Shown piece after piece: positions 1 to 9,124 of a stretch of DNA of 64,000 bases. Below the pieces are notes generated by a model, which saw only the letters and a program-made list of their open reading frames with translations, did no database searches and was not told where the DNA came from. The stretch is from Pseudomonas sp. C1C7. GTDB lineage: Bacteria > Pseudomonadota > Gammaproteobacteria > Pseudomonadales > Pseudomonadaceae. The stretch covers positions 7,598 to 71,597 of the forward strand of contig NZ_JABFMP010000006.1 in the NCBI RefSeq assembly GCF_013359595.1, in the 5' to 3' direction. A program made the translations under genes and the position numbers. Position 1 is the first letter of the stretch, and the number at the start of each line of letters is the position of its first letter.

Positions 1-81
1 CGGTGTTTGCGGTGTTTGCGGTGTTTGCGGTGTTTGCGGTGTTTGCGGTGTTTGCGGTGTTTGCAGTGTTTGCAGTGTTTC
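1..81. repeat. 9-bp tandem repeat (VNTR-like)
   Basis: Seven perfect head-to-tail copies of CGGTGTTTG (1-63) are followed by two variant copies beginning CAG (64-81). The array starts at the window edge, so its full length is unknown. It lies just downstream of the stop codon of the minus-strand sensor kinase gene (97). The unit is a multiple of three, so it stays open in some frames, but the conceptual Leu-Arg-Cys repeat it would encode is not credible as a protein. It is probably non-coding and prone to slippage. Confidence 0.85.
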
Positions 82-96
82 GGGAATGGTGGTGGA

Positions 97-1767
97 TCAG
101 GCCCTGACCATCTCCCGAACCTTCGCCGTCAACAGGTCGAAGGTGAACGGCTTGGTGATCATCTGCATGCCCGAATCAAGGAACCCGGCTCTTACCGCCG
201 CGTGTTCGGCATAGCCGGTAATGAACAGCACCTTGAGCTGCGGCCGATGTTGCCGGCCGATTTCCGCCAGTTGCCGGCCGTTCATGCCCGGTAGCCCGAC
301 GTCGCTGATCATCAGGTCGATCCGTTGCTCCGATTCGAGAATCGGGATCGCGCCGTCGGCATCACCGGCTTCGACGAAGGCATAGCCCAGTTCGCTCAGC
401 ACCGTGCAAACCAGCACCCGCACCGCCGGATCATCCTCGACGATCAGCACCGTTTCGCCGTGTTGGGCGAACAGCGGGTGCGGATTCTCCACCGGTTGCG
501 CCTCGGGCAGTTCGCCGCCGTAGCGGGGCAGGTACAGCCTGACCGTGGTGCCTTTTCCCACTTCACTCTCAATGGCGACATGCCCGCGCGATTGCTTGGT
601 GAAGCCATAAATCATCGATAGCCCAAGCCCGGTGCCCTGGCCAATGGGCTTGGTGGTGAAGAACGGATCGAACACCCGATTGATCGTGGCTTGGGGTATG
701 CCGCAACCGCTGTCGCTGACGCTGAGCACCACGTAATCACCGGGTTCGAGATTTTTGTGAAACTGCGTGAAGTCCGCATCCAGATACTGGTTCGATGTTC
801 TCACCACCAGATGGCCGCCATCGGGCATGGCATCGCGGGCGTTGATCACCAGATTGAGCAGGGCGCTTTCCAGTTGATTGGGGTCGGCTTCGGCCACCCA
901 CAAGCGCTCGCTCAACTGCATGTCCAGGTGAATGCGTTCGTCGATGCTGCGCTGCAACAGCTCACCCATGGCCACCACCAGGGTGTTCATTTCCACGGGT
1001 TGCGAATCCAGGGACTGGCGACGGGAGAACGCCAGCAGTCGATGAGTCAAGCCGGCGGCGCGGTTGGCGGAGGTCACGCCCAGATCGATCAGGCTTTCCA
1101 GATCGTCCAGGCGCCCCCGGGCCAGGCGTCGGCGCAGCAGTTCCAGGCTGCCGATGATGCCGGTCAGCATGTTGTTGAAGTCGTGAGCGATACCGCCGGT
1201 GAGCTGGCCGACCGCTTCCATCTTCTGCGACTGGCGCAACACCTCTTCGTTATGGCGCAACTGGGCGGTGCGCTCTTCGACCTGCTGCTCCAGGGTTTCC
1301 AACGTGTTTTTCAGGCGCAACTCGCTTTCGCTCAGGTCCACCAGCCGGTCCCTGGCCTCGTATTGTCTCCGGCGACCACGCAAGGCGGCAGTCACCAGAC
1401 TGATCAGCGTCACCGGATGAAAAGGGCGCTCAAGAAACGTGACGTTGCCCAGATATGTGCCGAAACGCGAGGCCGGGCTCTGTTCCGGACCGCCATGGTG
1501 GGTGAACAGGACGATCGGCAGGTCGGACCAGGCCGGTTGCTGTTCGATGAACCGCAGCAACGGCTCGAGATCCTGGCCGAGCAACGCCTCCAGCGCCAGC
1601 AGCAGCAAACCCGCGCCTTGCTCGAGTTCATGACAGAGGCCGGCCAGATCCCGGGTGATGACCCCGTCGAAACCCGCTTCGTTGAGAATCATCAGCGCAA
1701 TCTGGCTGTCGCGCCCCTGCGGCGCAAGAATGATCGCGCGCTCGGACGTGGCGTTCTGCGTCGTCAC
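97..1767 (-). CDS. hybrid sensor histidine kinase / response regulator
   Basis: A 556-residue cytoplasmic hybrid kinase with no membrane segment. Residues about 10-130 have the length and pattern of a receiver domain, but where the acidic phosphoacceptor should sit the sequence reads LLLLALEALL, and the usual Lys before Pro-Phe is Arg (ERPF), so this receiver looks degenerate. A coiled coil (about 143-180) leads to the HisKA H-box (GGIAHDFNNM, His195), then a HATPase domain with NARDAMPDGG and GTGLGLSM. A C-terminal receiver keeps the Asp (SDVGLPG, about 489) and Lys (ITKPF). It overlaps the upstream KaiC-like gene by 4 bp (ATGA), so the two are translationally coupled. The input signal is unknown; a link to KaiC-like ATPase activity is inferred from the operon only. 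Confidence 0.9.
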   Translation of the reverse strand: MTTQNATSERAIILAPQGRDSQIALMILNEAGFDGVITRDLAGLCHELEQGAGLLLLALEALLGQDLEPLLRFIEQQPAWSDLPIVLFTHHGGPEQSPASRFGTYLGNVTFLERPFHPVTLISLVTAALRGRRRQYEARDRLVDLSESELRLKNTLETLEQQVEERTAQLRHNEEVLRQSQKMEAVGQLTGGIAHDFNNMLTGIIGSLELLRRRLARGRLDDLESLIDLGVTSANRAAGLTHRLLAFSRRQSLDSQPVEMNTLVVAMGELLQRSIDERIHLDMQLSERLWVAEADPNQLESALLNLVINARDAMPDGGHLVVRTSNQYLDADFTQFHKNLEPGDYVVLSVSDSGCGIPQATINRVFDPFFTTKPIGQGTGLGLSMIYGFTKQSRGHVAIESEVGKGTTVRLYLPRYGGELPEAQPVENPHPLFAQHGETVLIVEDDPAVRVLVCTVLSELGYAFVEAGDADGAIPILESEQRIDLMISDVGLPGMNGRQLAEIGRQHRPQLKVLFITGYAEHAAVRAGFLDSGMQMITKPFTFDLLTAKVREMVRA

Positions 1768-3266
1768 TGGTGAACATCCTGGAGCAACGGACTGCCCGAA
1801 CCCACATAGGTCGGGATACCCCGCAGTACGCCCTGGAAGGCCTCAAGCGGTTCACCGATGGTCATGCCTTGCGTGCTGATCTGGTATTCACGGATGGTCG
1901 ACTCGTGGCTGCCGGTGCGTTTCTTGATGATGGAAATGGCCCGGCGCACCTTGCCCAGCGCTTCGAAGTAACGCAGCAGAATCACTGTATCGGCCAGGTA
2001 GGTGATGTCCACCGGCGCCTGCATGTCTCCGACCAGACCATGCTGGGCGACGGTCATGAAGGTCGCGGCGCCCTTGCGGTTCAGGTACAGCAACAGCTCG
2101 TGCATGTGCAGCACCAGGGCATTTTCCTCGGGCATCGCCGCCTGATAGCCGTTGAGGCTGTCGATCACCACGGTTCTGATCTCGCCCTGATCCACGGCGC
2201 GCCGCACCCGATGGGAGAACTCGCCGGGGGACAGCTCGGCGGCGTCCACTTGCTCGATCAGCAGGTTGCCGCTGGCTTGCAACGCCTCAAGGTCGATACC
2301 GAGGTTGTTCATCCGCTCGAACAGCAGACCAAGCTCTTCATCGAACACGAACAACGCGGCTTTTTCACCGCGCGCCACGGCTGAGGCGGCGAAGATCAGG
2401 GCAATCAGCGATTTGCCGGTGCCCGCAGGGCCGAGAATCAGGGTGCTGGACCCGGTCTCGATGCCTCCGCCAAGCAGCGAGTCCATCTGTGCGATGCCGC
2501 TGGTCAACTGCTCGCGCAGGTAGACACCGCGGTGTTCGGCAGCCACCAGGCGGGGGAAGACATGCACGCCATCGCCCATGATGGTGAAGTCATGAAAGCC
2601 GCCGCGGTACTTCTGCCCGCGGTACTTCACCACACGGACCCGCCGCCGCTCGGCGCCGTAGTTGGGGGTCAACTCCTCAAGGCGAATCACCCCGTGGGCC
2701 ACGCTGTGCACGGTCTTGTCGAGCAGTTCGGTGGTCAGGTCGTCCAGCAGCAGGACGGTGGCGTCGTAGCGCACGAAGTAGTGCTTGATCGCAAGGATCT
2801 GCCGGCGATAGCGCAGCGAACTCTGCGCCAGCAAACGGATTTCCGACAGGCTGTCGAGCACTACACGGGTGGGTTTGAAGCGCTCGACCACTTCGAAAAT
2901 CTGCTTGGTGGCTTCCCCCAGCTCAAGGTCCGAGGAATACAGCAGGGTCTGCTGTTGTTCGGCGTCGAGCAGGTTTTCCGGCGGCGTCAGCTCGTAGATG
3001 TGGATGTTTTCCGACAGTTCCCAACCGTGGGAACGCGCACCCTGGCGCAGTTCGCGCTCGGTTTCGGACAGGGTGATGTACAGCGAGCGCTCGTCGGCCT
3101 GGGCGCCAGCCAGCAGAAACTGTAAAGCGACGGTGGTCTTGCCGGTGCCCGGCTCGCCTTCGAGCAGGAACACATGGCCGCGGGACAGCCCGCCATCGAG
3201 GATGTCGTCCAGGCCTTCAATCCCGGTGGCGGCTTTTTCGCTGATCAAAGCGTTGGATGTAGTCAA
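1764..3266 (-). CDS. KaiC-like two-domain RecA ATPase
   Basis: A 500-residue protein with duplicated KaiC/RecA domains. Domain 1 has Walker A GEPGTGKTTV near residue 40 and a Walker B-like VVLDSLSEI. Domain 2 has Walker A GPAGTGKSLI near residue 280 and TVVIDSLNGY. Length and architecture match the KaiC family of non-cyanobacterial bacteria, where no KaiA/KaiB oscillator is assumed. Such proteins are usually hexameric ATPases, often next to histidine kinases, as here. The 4-bp overlap with the downstream hybrid kinase points to a shared signalling unit. No kaiA or kaiB is seen nearby. A clock function should not be assumed; stress-response roles have been proposed for bacterial homologues. 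Confidence 0.92.
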   Translation of the reverse strand: MTTSNALISEKAATGIEGLDDILDGGLSRGHVFLLEGEPGTGKTTVALQFLLAGAQADERSLYITLSETERELRQGARSHGWELSENIHIYELTPPENLLDAEQQQTLLYSSDLELGEATKQIFEVVERFKPTRVVLDSLSEIRLLAQSSLRYRRQILAIKHYFVRYDATVLLLDDLTTELLDKTVHSVAHGVIRLEELTPNYGAERRRVRVVKYRGQKYRGGFHDFTIMGDGVHVFPRLVAAEHRGVYLREQLTSGIAQMDSLLGGGIETGSSTLILGPAGTGKSLIALIFAASAVARGEKAALFVFDEELGLLFERMNNLGIDLEALQASGNLLIEQVDAAELSPGEFSHRVRRAVDQGEIRTVVIDSLNGYQAAMPEENALVLHMHELLLYLNRKGAATFMTVAQHGLVGDMQAPVDITYLADTVILLRYFEALGKVRRAISIIKKRTGSHESTIREYQISTQGMTIGEPLEAFQGVLRGIPTYVGSGSPLLQDVHQ

Positions 3267-3413
3267 GAAATGGCCCTCTCATGAACAGGGATATGAGGCA
3301 GCAGGCATGGGCGCCTGATTGGACTGCCTGTCTGTCTTGACCGTTGGTCGTCATGAGCGTTCAACATTTTATGACGGGATGTTCCCTGTTTTTTCGCCAG
3401 GAACGAGCGGGCG

Positions 3414-4469
3414 TTACAGACCTTGCTGCAGGGCCGGATCATCAGGATTGAGCTGTTCCAGCTGCGCCAGCAATATCTGCACGTTCTGCAACTGCCCGCT
3501 TTCCTTCCAGTAATTGATCAGCAGCACCCGAGCCCGGCGGTCGTTGGGATGACGCTGGACGATTTCCTGCAGCTGCTTCTGCGCCGCCTCCAGTTCCTGT
3601 TCACCGTGCAGGGTGGTAGCCAGGTCATAGCGGTAATCCTTGTTGTTCGGCTCAAGCTCAACGGCCTTGGACAAGCCTAGCAGGGCAAACTCGCTCTGGC
3701 CGTGATGCAGCAGCCACAGGCCCAGGGCATGTTGCAAATAGGCGGAATCGGGCTGCGCCTTCAGCTGCCTGGCCAGCAATTCACGGGCTGCTTCGCTCTG
3801 GCCCTGACGGTCCAGCACATCGATCTGCATCACCAGCGCGGGCAGGTTGTCCGGCGCCAGCTGCAAGGCCTTGTCCAGTTCCTGCTGCGCCTGCTTGAGT
3901 TCGGCGTTGTGCAGATACAGGCGCGCCAGCTGGTAGTGATTTTCGGCACTCTGCGGAGCGTTGTTGAGCACCTTCTGCCAGGCATCGATGGCCTGTTCCA
4001 GCGGGCCGAAATACAGGCCGAGATCATCCGGCGACAGCCCCAGCAACGCATTGACCGCCGCCAGCCGCACGTCCTGATCGCTGTCATCGAGCAACGGCCC
4101 GAGCAACAGGCTGCGCTGTCCGCTGGGCACCAGGGCGCTGATGCTCTTGATCGCCGCGATACGCACCTGGGGCGCCTCGTGCTGCAAATCCGCATCCGCC
4201 AGCTTCAGCGCCACCGAGCTTGGGTAGTTGGGCAGTTCGGCATGCAGCCAGACCCGGCGCTTGGGCGAAATGTCCGGACGCCCCAGTTGCTGATAAAGCA
4301 CCCGCGCGGCGCCCGGCTGACCATTGCGGGCCGCCGTCAACGCTTCGCTGAAACCGCGCTTGATCGCCTCGGGCACTACCGGCGCGGTGCTGCGCATGAA
4401 AAACCACCCAAGGCCAACGACAAACAGGGCGCAGAGGCTGATAAGCAGAAAACGGCGGGACTTTGGCAT
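3414..4469 (-). CDS. membrane-anchored TPR protein
   Basis: A 351-residue protein with one N-terminal membrane segment (about residues 7-24, FLLISLCALFVVGLGWFF) that may be an uncleaved anchor. Residues 85-135 contain two HEAT-like segments (VRIAAIKSISALV, VRLAAVNALLGL). From about residue 150 to the end there are at least five TPR units, for example AENHYQLARLYLHNAELKQAQ. The domain order suggests a periplasmic or membrane-associated protein-protein scaffold. It is upstream of, and co-oriented with, the KaiC-like gene across a 147-bp gap, so co-transcription is possible but not shown. The exact function is unknown. Confidence 0.75.
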   Translation of the reverse strand: MPKSRRFLLISLCALFVVGLGWFFMRSTAPVVPEAIKRGFSEALTAARNGQPGAARVLYQQLGRPDISPKRRVWLHAELPNYPSSVALKLADADLQHEAPQVRIAAIKSISALVPSGQRSLLLGPLLDDSDQDVRLAAVNALLGLSPDDLGLYFGPLEQAIDAWQKVLNNAPQSAENHYQLARLYLHNAELKQAQQELDKALQLAPDNLPALVMQIDVLDRQGQSEAARELLARQLKAQPDSAYLQHALGLWLLHHGQSEFALLGLSKAVELEPNNKDYRYDLATTLHGEQELEAAQKQLQEIVQRHPNDRRARVLLINYWKESGQLQNVQILLAQLEQLNPDDPALQQGL

Positions 4470-4648
4470 GCAGAATCCGGGGGCTGAGGCAAATGCAAAA
4501 GAGTGTCAGCTTTGATCAGTCGGGGTCAGGAGTCAAACCTTGGATGGCTCAAGGCCGGGGCCCGGGTTACTGAGCGGCGTTGTCGTAAGCGTTTTTTGCA
4601 AGATGCTTACCGTGCACAGCGTCAGGCTTCGAAACTGACCCAGTTGAA

Positions 4649-7600
4649 ATGGAAGCTCACATAGTGCTCCCCGCTCTTAACGCAACAAGCGTAAGACACC
4701 CGTCGCCGATGCCTCAGTCCGCCAATGACCAAAGACCGCAAACTTCACTCTCCACGTCGCTTCTGCGGGCCGCGAACAGTCCCCACGGCATGTCCGATCT
4801 CCGTGCCAGCGCGCCCACAGCATGCACTGGATCGAATGCAGACATTCCTCCTCCGGTACACGCGGAACGCAGATTCAAAATCAATCCGGACTTTATCGAT
4901 CAGCGCGCTCTTGAATCTCAATGGTCGTCACTTCTAGAGCAGCTGGAGACGCAAATACTTGATGAGAAGGATGTAGAGGCAGTCCTGCGCAGCGGGATTC
5001 TGCGAACAGACACGGGCAAAGCCATAGTGGGGCTGTTTGTGGAGGCGGTGATGCGTTCGGTCGGGCCGCTTGGATCGCTGGACCGCGCTCGTCTGAAAGA
5101 AATTTTCGAGGTGCTCTTCCGTTTAGAGCCTGATCAATGGCAGGCCGCGTTGGGAGAAAACTTTGGTTTTTCGGGTGGAAAAAATTACGAAGGATTCAAG
5201 GGATTCGTTCAGTCAATACTGGATCGTTCAAGTGCGCAGCGGGACGAGCGAATTGCCAACAATGAGTTGCTTTCGGATGCTCACTATGAGGCTCTGAAAA
5301 CGCTCGCGAAAAAGGGCCGGCAATACATTCGTTCGACTGATGGCAACGTCGACAGCGCACTGATGATGCTGGAAGACGCCCGTGAACTGCGGCCTTCTCC
5401 AAAAGTTGCGTATGCACAGTTGGTAACGTTTATCCGCCAGCTCGAAGAGGAGGATGTAAAGCGTGTGCGATGGTCAGAGCATTATGTGAGGGAGGTCAGG
5501 GCCCTGCGTGATCAGGTCAAGCCCGATGACGAGGTAAAACCGACCTGGTTGGAGTGGATGATCGGTTCCAGTTGGTGGGAAAGTCTGTTCGATGGCCCGG
5601 TTAAATCGTCGGGGTCCATGAACCCGTCACAAGCGCCGGTTGATGGCCCAAACTGGCTGCTTTCGGGCCTGCAGCGGTTTGAACGTAGCGCCGACTTTTA
5701 CTCGAACATCAGCACGACGGGACCGCGTATCCCCGAGAGCTTTGCTGGCAAACTCTTATATGTCTGCAACGCACTGGAAACATTCGCAGCCTTGAGGTTG
5801 GACAGTAGCCAAATCTCTGCCGTTCGACCTGCCCCGGTTGTCGCTGAAAACTCAGTCCGGCCAGATCCCGAGCCCAACAGCGACGCCTGGAAAAATGGCG
5901 GGTCCGATATTGCTGCATCGCCTTTCGTGCCGACTGCGGGTCAACCGCAAACCAGCAACCACACTGACCCTCTGGTGACGCTCACACAGTTCATTGCAAA
6001 AGCAGATGAGTTGTTTACCCGCAATTTGGTGCCGTGGAGCACCGCCAGTGCTGTCGACCTGGAACCGAACGATGTGGTGATCGAGATGAAGGAACTACTG
6101 AGACCGGTCTACCAATCTACAACCGCGGTATTAAACGACCAGCCGCCCGTTATGGAGGTTGTCAGGGAGCAGGTACAGGGCTTTCTCGAGCGGATGGTCG
6201 CCAGGCTGGTCAGCAACGGCGCGGCAGCCTGGAGCAGCGGGGGTGCATTGGTTGAACGCAATGCCGGTCGTGCCGCGGGTGCTTTCGCGGCTTATATGGT
6301 TGTCAGCAACTTTTACGCCTATTGGTTTGAACCTGAGCCAGAAGACATGGTTGATCCTTTGCAAGGGCTGGAACCGTACCCGGACGCTGCATCTGACAAA
6401 GAGTCGGTCATTCATGAATACTTGGTCGAAGGTCTGGAGGATCTATTTGAAGAAGAACCGGATTTTGCAGATGAAGTAAAAAGATTGATCAGTGAGTCAG
6501 ATTACGATGACCCCGCCGACGATCCACAGTTGGTTGAGAACATCGGGGCGCTATTACAGCAACCTGTTCCTAGTCTCCGGAACATGACCTATCGGGACTA
6601 CGTGCACGAAATTGCTTTAGATGCTTCAGATCAGTTTGAAGAGTTAGATAACGGGTCAACGGCCCCGGATGAGGCTACAGCCGCTACCAACCCGGTCACG
6701 ACCGAAGCAATGGCCGTCGTCCGCAGTCGTCGTAGTGCTGATGAATATCTGGAATCTTCAAAGGCAGGCGTGTCTGAATTGAATTGTGCCGGTTTGCTGA
6801 TTGAAGCGGGACAGCGTGCATTGGACGCCGAGATTTCTGTGCAGTCGGGGGAGCAGATCGCACCCGGTGTCACAATCGATCAGGGCGCTGACAAAATTTT
6901 TGATGCTTGGATGTCTTTGAAAACCATCTCTGATCTTCAATTTTTTATTAATTCGACAATTGATAAGGCCGTCGCCGATTCCAACCTGCCTAAAAATCTG
7001 AAGTCGGCGTTTAATGTAAATACACGAATTAACGTGGAGTTCAGATTGCGCAGAGGTGCGCTGGAAGATCATAAGCCGCTTTATGCGTCGAGACGTACAT
7101 CATTTACGTTGGCGGAGTTGTTCGCAGGGCAACATGAGAAGTACAGGAAAACCCGCGAAGAAATTCATGTTCAGTGGCCAGCTGGCTGTACGGCAGAGTT
7201 CAAAAATATAGTCGCTTCAAATGATTTTGAGGCGCTCTATAAGGAAAAAGTGCATCGGGTAACCTCACAGCCGGAAATGGTCGAACTTTGGGTGGCAGTA
7301 AAAAAATTTGAACTGGAAGAAACGCTCGGGAGCTATTTGAATGGGACGGGACAAACAGAGGCAGGCAGAAATATTGCCAATGCCTATCTGAATGGCCATG
7401 CCATGGTGGGAACCATAGACATCCGCAGTGGCTTCTTGAGTGATGTTGATCATGTCGTCAATGCCATTCATTTGACGATTCCAGGCAGTGAGACTGGATT
7501 ATTCGTTTTTCTGGGACAAAATAGTACGGTCATTGAACAATCCATTTTTTTATTTGATAAGGGAGGGCGATCCATCGAGGAGTTTCCGATGCTTCGTGAA

Positions 7601-9001
7601 GCGTTGTCCAGACGGATCACCCTGAAATCCTTTCTGTCGCGTGACGAGGATGACTTCAAATTCAATCAAGGAAAACTTGAAGCTAGAAGTCGGCCATGGT
7701 GGGAGAAGATTGTGCCTGACATTCTCTTTGTAACAAGGAAAGTAAAACTTCCCTATAGGCCCATAATGATTGAGTGGGCAATGAGTGTTGAAAACGACTC
7801 CTTTAAGAAACTGTATCTAAGAACGGTTGAAAAAGTACTCTCAGATATAGACACAGTAAGCTCGACTAAAAGTGAGCGCCTTACAGATACACTACTGGAA
7901 TTGTGTGCTGACTCACTAGCGATGTTCTCAATGATCGCCGGGCCAAAGGGCGGCGCTGTGGCGAAAGGTCTGGCGCTGATGTTTGGTCTGGGTTCCGCGG
8001 GAGCGACTTTCGGCCGAGCGCTGGTGGAAGACGACCCACAACGGTCCGATCAACACGAGGCTAGCGCACTAAGAGGGGCAATTTTCGCGGTAGCCGGGCC
8101 CTACCTTGGCAAGCTGTTGGGTACAACAATATCCAATTCCCTGAACTCCCGCATCACTGCAACAGTCCTCCAACGCCTCAACTCTGCGGGTCAGATTCCT
8201 GCAGGCGTCATGAAGCATCTTCTGAAATACAAAGGGGTGCCGGAAGTTGTTATCCACGCGGCCAGAAAAATTCCTAAGTGGATTTCGCCAGTCGTAAAGA
8301 ATCCAGAGAAAAACATAAGCAGAATGGAAAGAAAATTTAGAAGTATACGGACTGTAAAGTTGTTGAATCGCTTAAAAAACGGCCCTGAAGTCGCACAAAA
8401 GTTAATGAACAAAAAGAGTCATGTTTATTTTGCTGGGGATAAAGATGGGTACGTGTACAAAGGATTTGTCATGCGTGGTGACGCGCGGCCACCCACGGAG
8501 ATTTTCAAAGATGGCTTCAAACTCCGAACGCCGATCACGGATGTTAAACAGGTAAACGGTATGAACGGCGGCTTTGGTGGTGGAAAGAACGCGCTGGACC
8601 CGGACGGCATGGGCATTTCGACCTCTGCCATTTATAAGGATGGCGGTGTCGGCGCTTTCCATTATGGTGGCGGGCGAGGGGGATACACTTATGTGATTGA
8701 TGGCAGAAGCATGAAAGGCTATGACTTGTACAGGAATCAAAACTTTGCCTCTGCGAATCCATTGAAAACTGGTTTCAGACCGTTAGAAATTAATTATGGA
8801 GAGAACATCCCCGGCTCGAAAATTCTTGGAGCTTATACCCCTAAGGGTGTCTTCATACCTAATCCCGACGCCCTCAAGAGCAGCATTGCAGCCAGCACTC
8901 CTGTTCCGGTCGTGAAAAATGTAGCACTTCCACTACCGCTGATACGGCTTGTGAACAACTCTACCTCCTCTCTCAACTCTCCGGGCCCTAACTTCCTGTA
9001 G
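4649..9001 (+). CDS. large toxin with C-terminal ADP-ribosyltransferase domain
   Basis: A 1450-residue protein without a signal peptide and with a Ser/Pro-rich N-terminus. The middle part (about residues 850-1100) contains YLNGTGQTEAGRNIANAYLNG and GLFVFLGQ, a pattern I associate with the dermonecrotic-toxin-like (DUF6543) regions of Pseudomonas toxins. A small hydrophobic stretch lies near 1085-1130. The C-terminus matches the R-STS-E ADP-ribosyltransferase plan of cholera/heat-labile/pertussis toxins: MRGDARPPTEIFKDGF with Arg1276, GISTS with STS at 1324-1326, and Glu1380 placed seven residues before IP, as is the catalytic Glu in both cholera and pertussis toxin. The residue two before that Glu is Pro, not Glu/Gln. 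The distal half is AT-richer than its neighbours, suggesting transfer. No B subunit, immunity gene or secretion gene is adjacent. No clear ribosome-binding site precedes ATG 4649; ATG 4709 is an alternative start. Confidence 0.75.
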   Translation: MEAHIVLPALNATSVRHPSPMPQSANDQRPQTSLSTSLLRAANSPHGMSDLRASAPTACTGSNADIPPPVHAERRFKINPDFIDQRALESQWSSLLEQLETQILDEKDVEAVLRSGILRTDTGKAIVGLFVEAVMRSVGPLGSLDRARLKEIFEVLFRLEPDQWQAALGENFGFSGGKNYEGFKGFVQSILDRSSAQRDERIANNELLSDAHYEALKTLAKKGRQYIRSTDGNVDSALMMLEDARELRPSPKVAYAQLVTFIRQLEEEDVKRVRWSEHYVREVRALRDQVKPDDEVKPTWLEWMIGSSWWESLFDGPVKSSGSMNPSQAPVDGPNWLLSGLQRFERSADFYSNISTTGPRIPESFAGKLLYVCNALETFAALRLDSSQISAVRPAPVVAENSVRPDPEPNSDAWKNGGSDIAASPFVPTAGQPQTSNHTDPLVTLTQFIAKADELFTRNLVPWSTASAVDLEPNDVVIEMKELLRPVYQSTTAVLNDQPPVMEVVREQVQGFLERMVARLVSNGAAAWSSGGALVERNAGRAAGAFAAYMVVSNFYAYWFEPEPEDMVDPLQGLEPYPDAASDKESVIHEYLVEGLEDLFEEEPDFADEVKRLISESDYDDPADDPQLVENIGALLQQPVPSLRNMTYRDYVHEIALDASDQFEELDNGSTAPDEATAATNPVTTEAMAVVRSRRSADEYLESSKAGVSELNCAGLLIEAGQRALDAEISVQSGEQIAPGVTIDQGADKIFDAWMSLKTISDLQFFINSTIDKAVADSNLPKNLKSAFNVNTRINVEFRLRRGALEDHKPLYASRRTSFTLAELFAGQHEKYRKTREEIHVQWPAGCTAEFKNIVASNDFEALYKEKVHRVTSQPEMVELWVAVKKFELEETLGSYLNGTGQTEAGRNIANAYLNGHAMVGTIDIRSGFLSDVDHVVNAIHLTIPGSETGLFVFLGQNSTVIEQSIFLFDKGGRSIEEFPMLREALSRRITLKSFLSRDEDDFKFNQGKLEARSRPWWEKIVPDILFVTRKVKLPYRPIMIEWAMSVENDSFKKLYLRTVEKVLSDIDTVSSTKSERLTDTLLELCADSLAMFSMIAGPKGGAVAKGLALMFGLGSAGATFGRALVEDDPQRSDQHEASALRGAIFAVAGPYLGKLLGTTISNSLNSRITATVLQRLNSAGQIPAGVMKHLLKYKGVPEVVIHAARKIPKWISPVVKNPEKNISRMERKFRSIRTVKLLNRLKNGPEVAQKLMNKKSHVYFAGDKDGYVYKGFVMRGDARPPTEIFKDGFKLRTPITDVKQVNGMNGGFGGGKNALDPDGMGISTSAIYKDGGVGAFHYGGGRGGYTYVIDGRSMKGYDLYRNQNFASANPLKTGFRPLEINYGENIPGSKILGAYTPKGVFIPNPDALKSSIAASTPVPVVKNVALPLPLIRLVNNSTSSLNSPGPNFL

Positions 9002-9124
9002 CAGTGCGATTGCGTTAGTGGTCATTCATGCACAAGCAGGTTGATCGACTGCCTGATCAGTGAAATCTGTCTAGGCTCTCAAGCAGTGACTACGCTTGCT
9101 GGACAGCAGTCCACGAGTGCTCCC

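Noticed and set aside
691..1773. Long plus-strand open frame of 360 codons opposite the hybrid kinase
   Set aside because: It is antisense to a gene with clear kinase motifs, His/Gln-rich, and shows no family features; a GC-rich codon-bias shadow.
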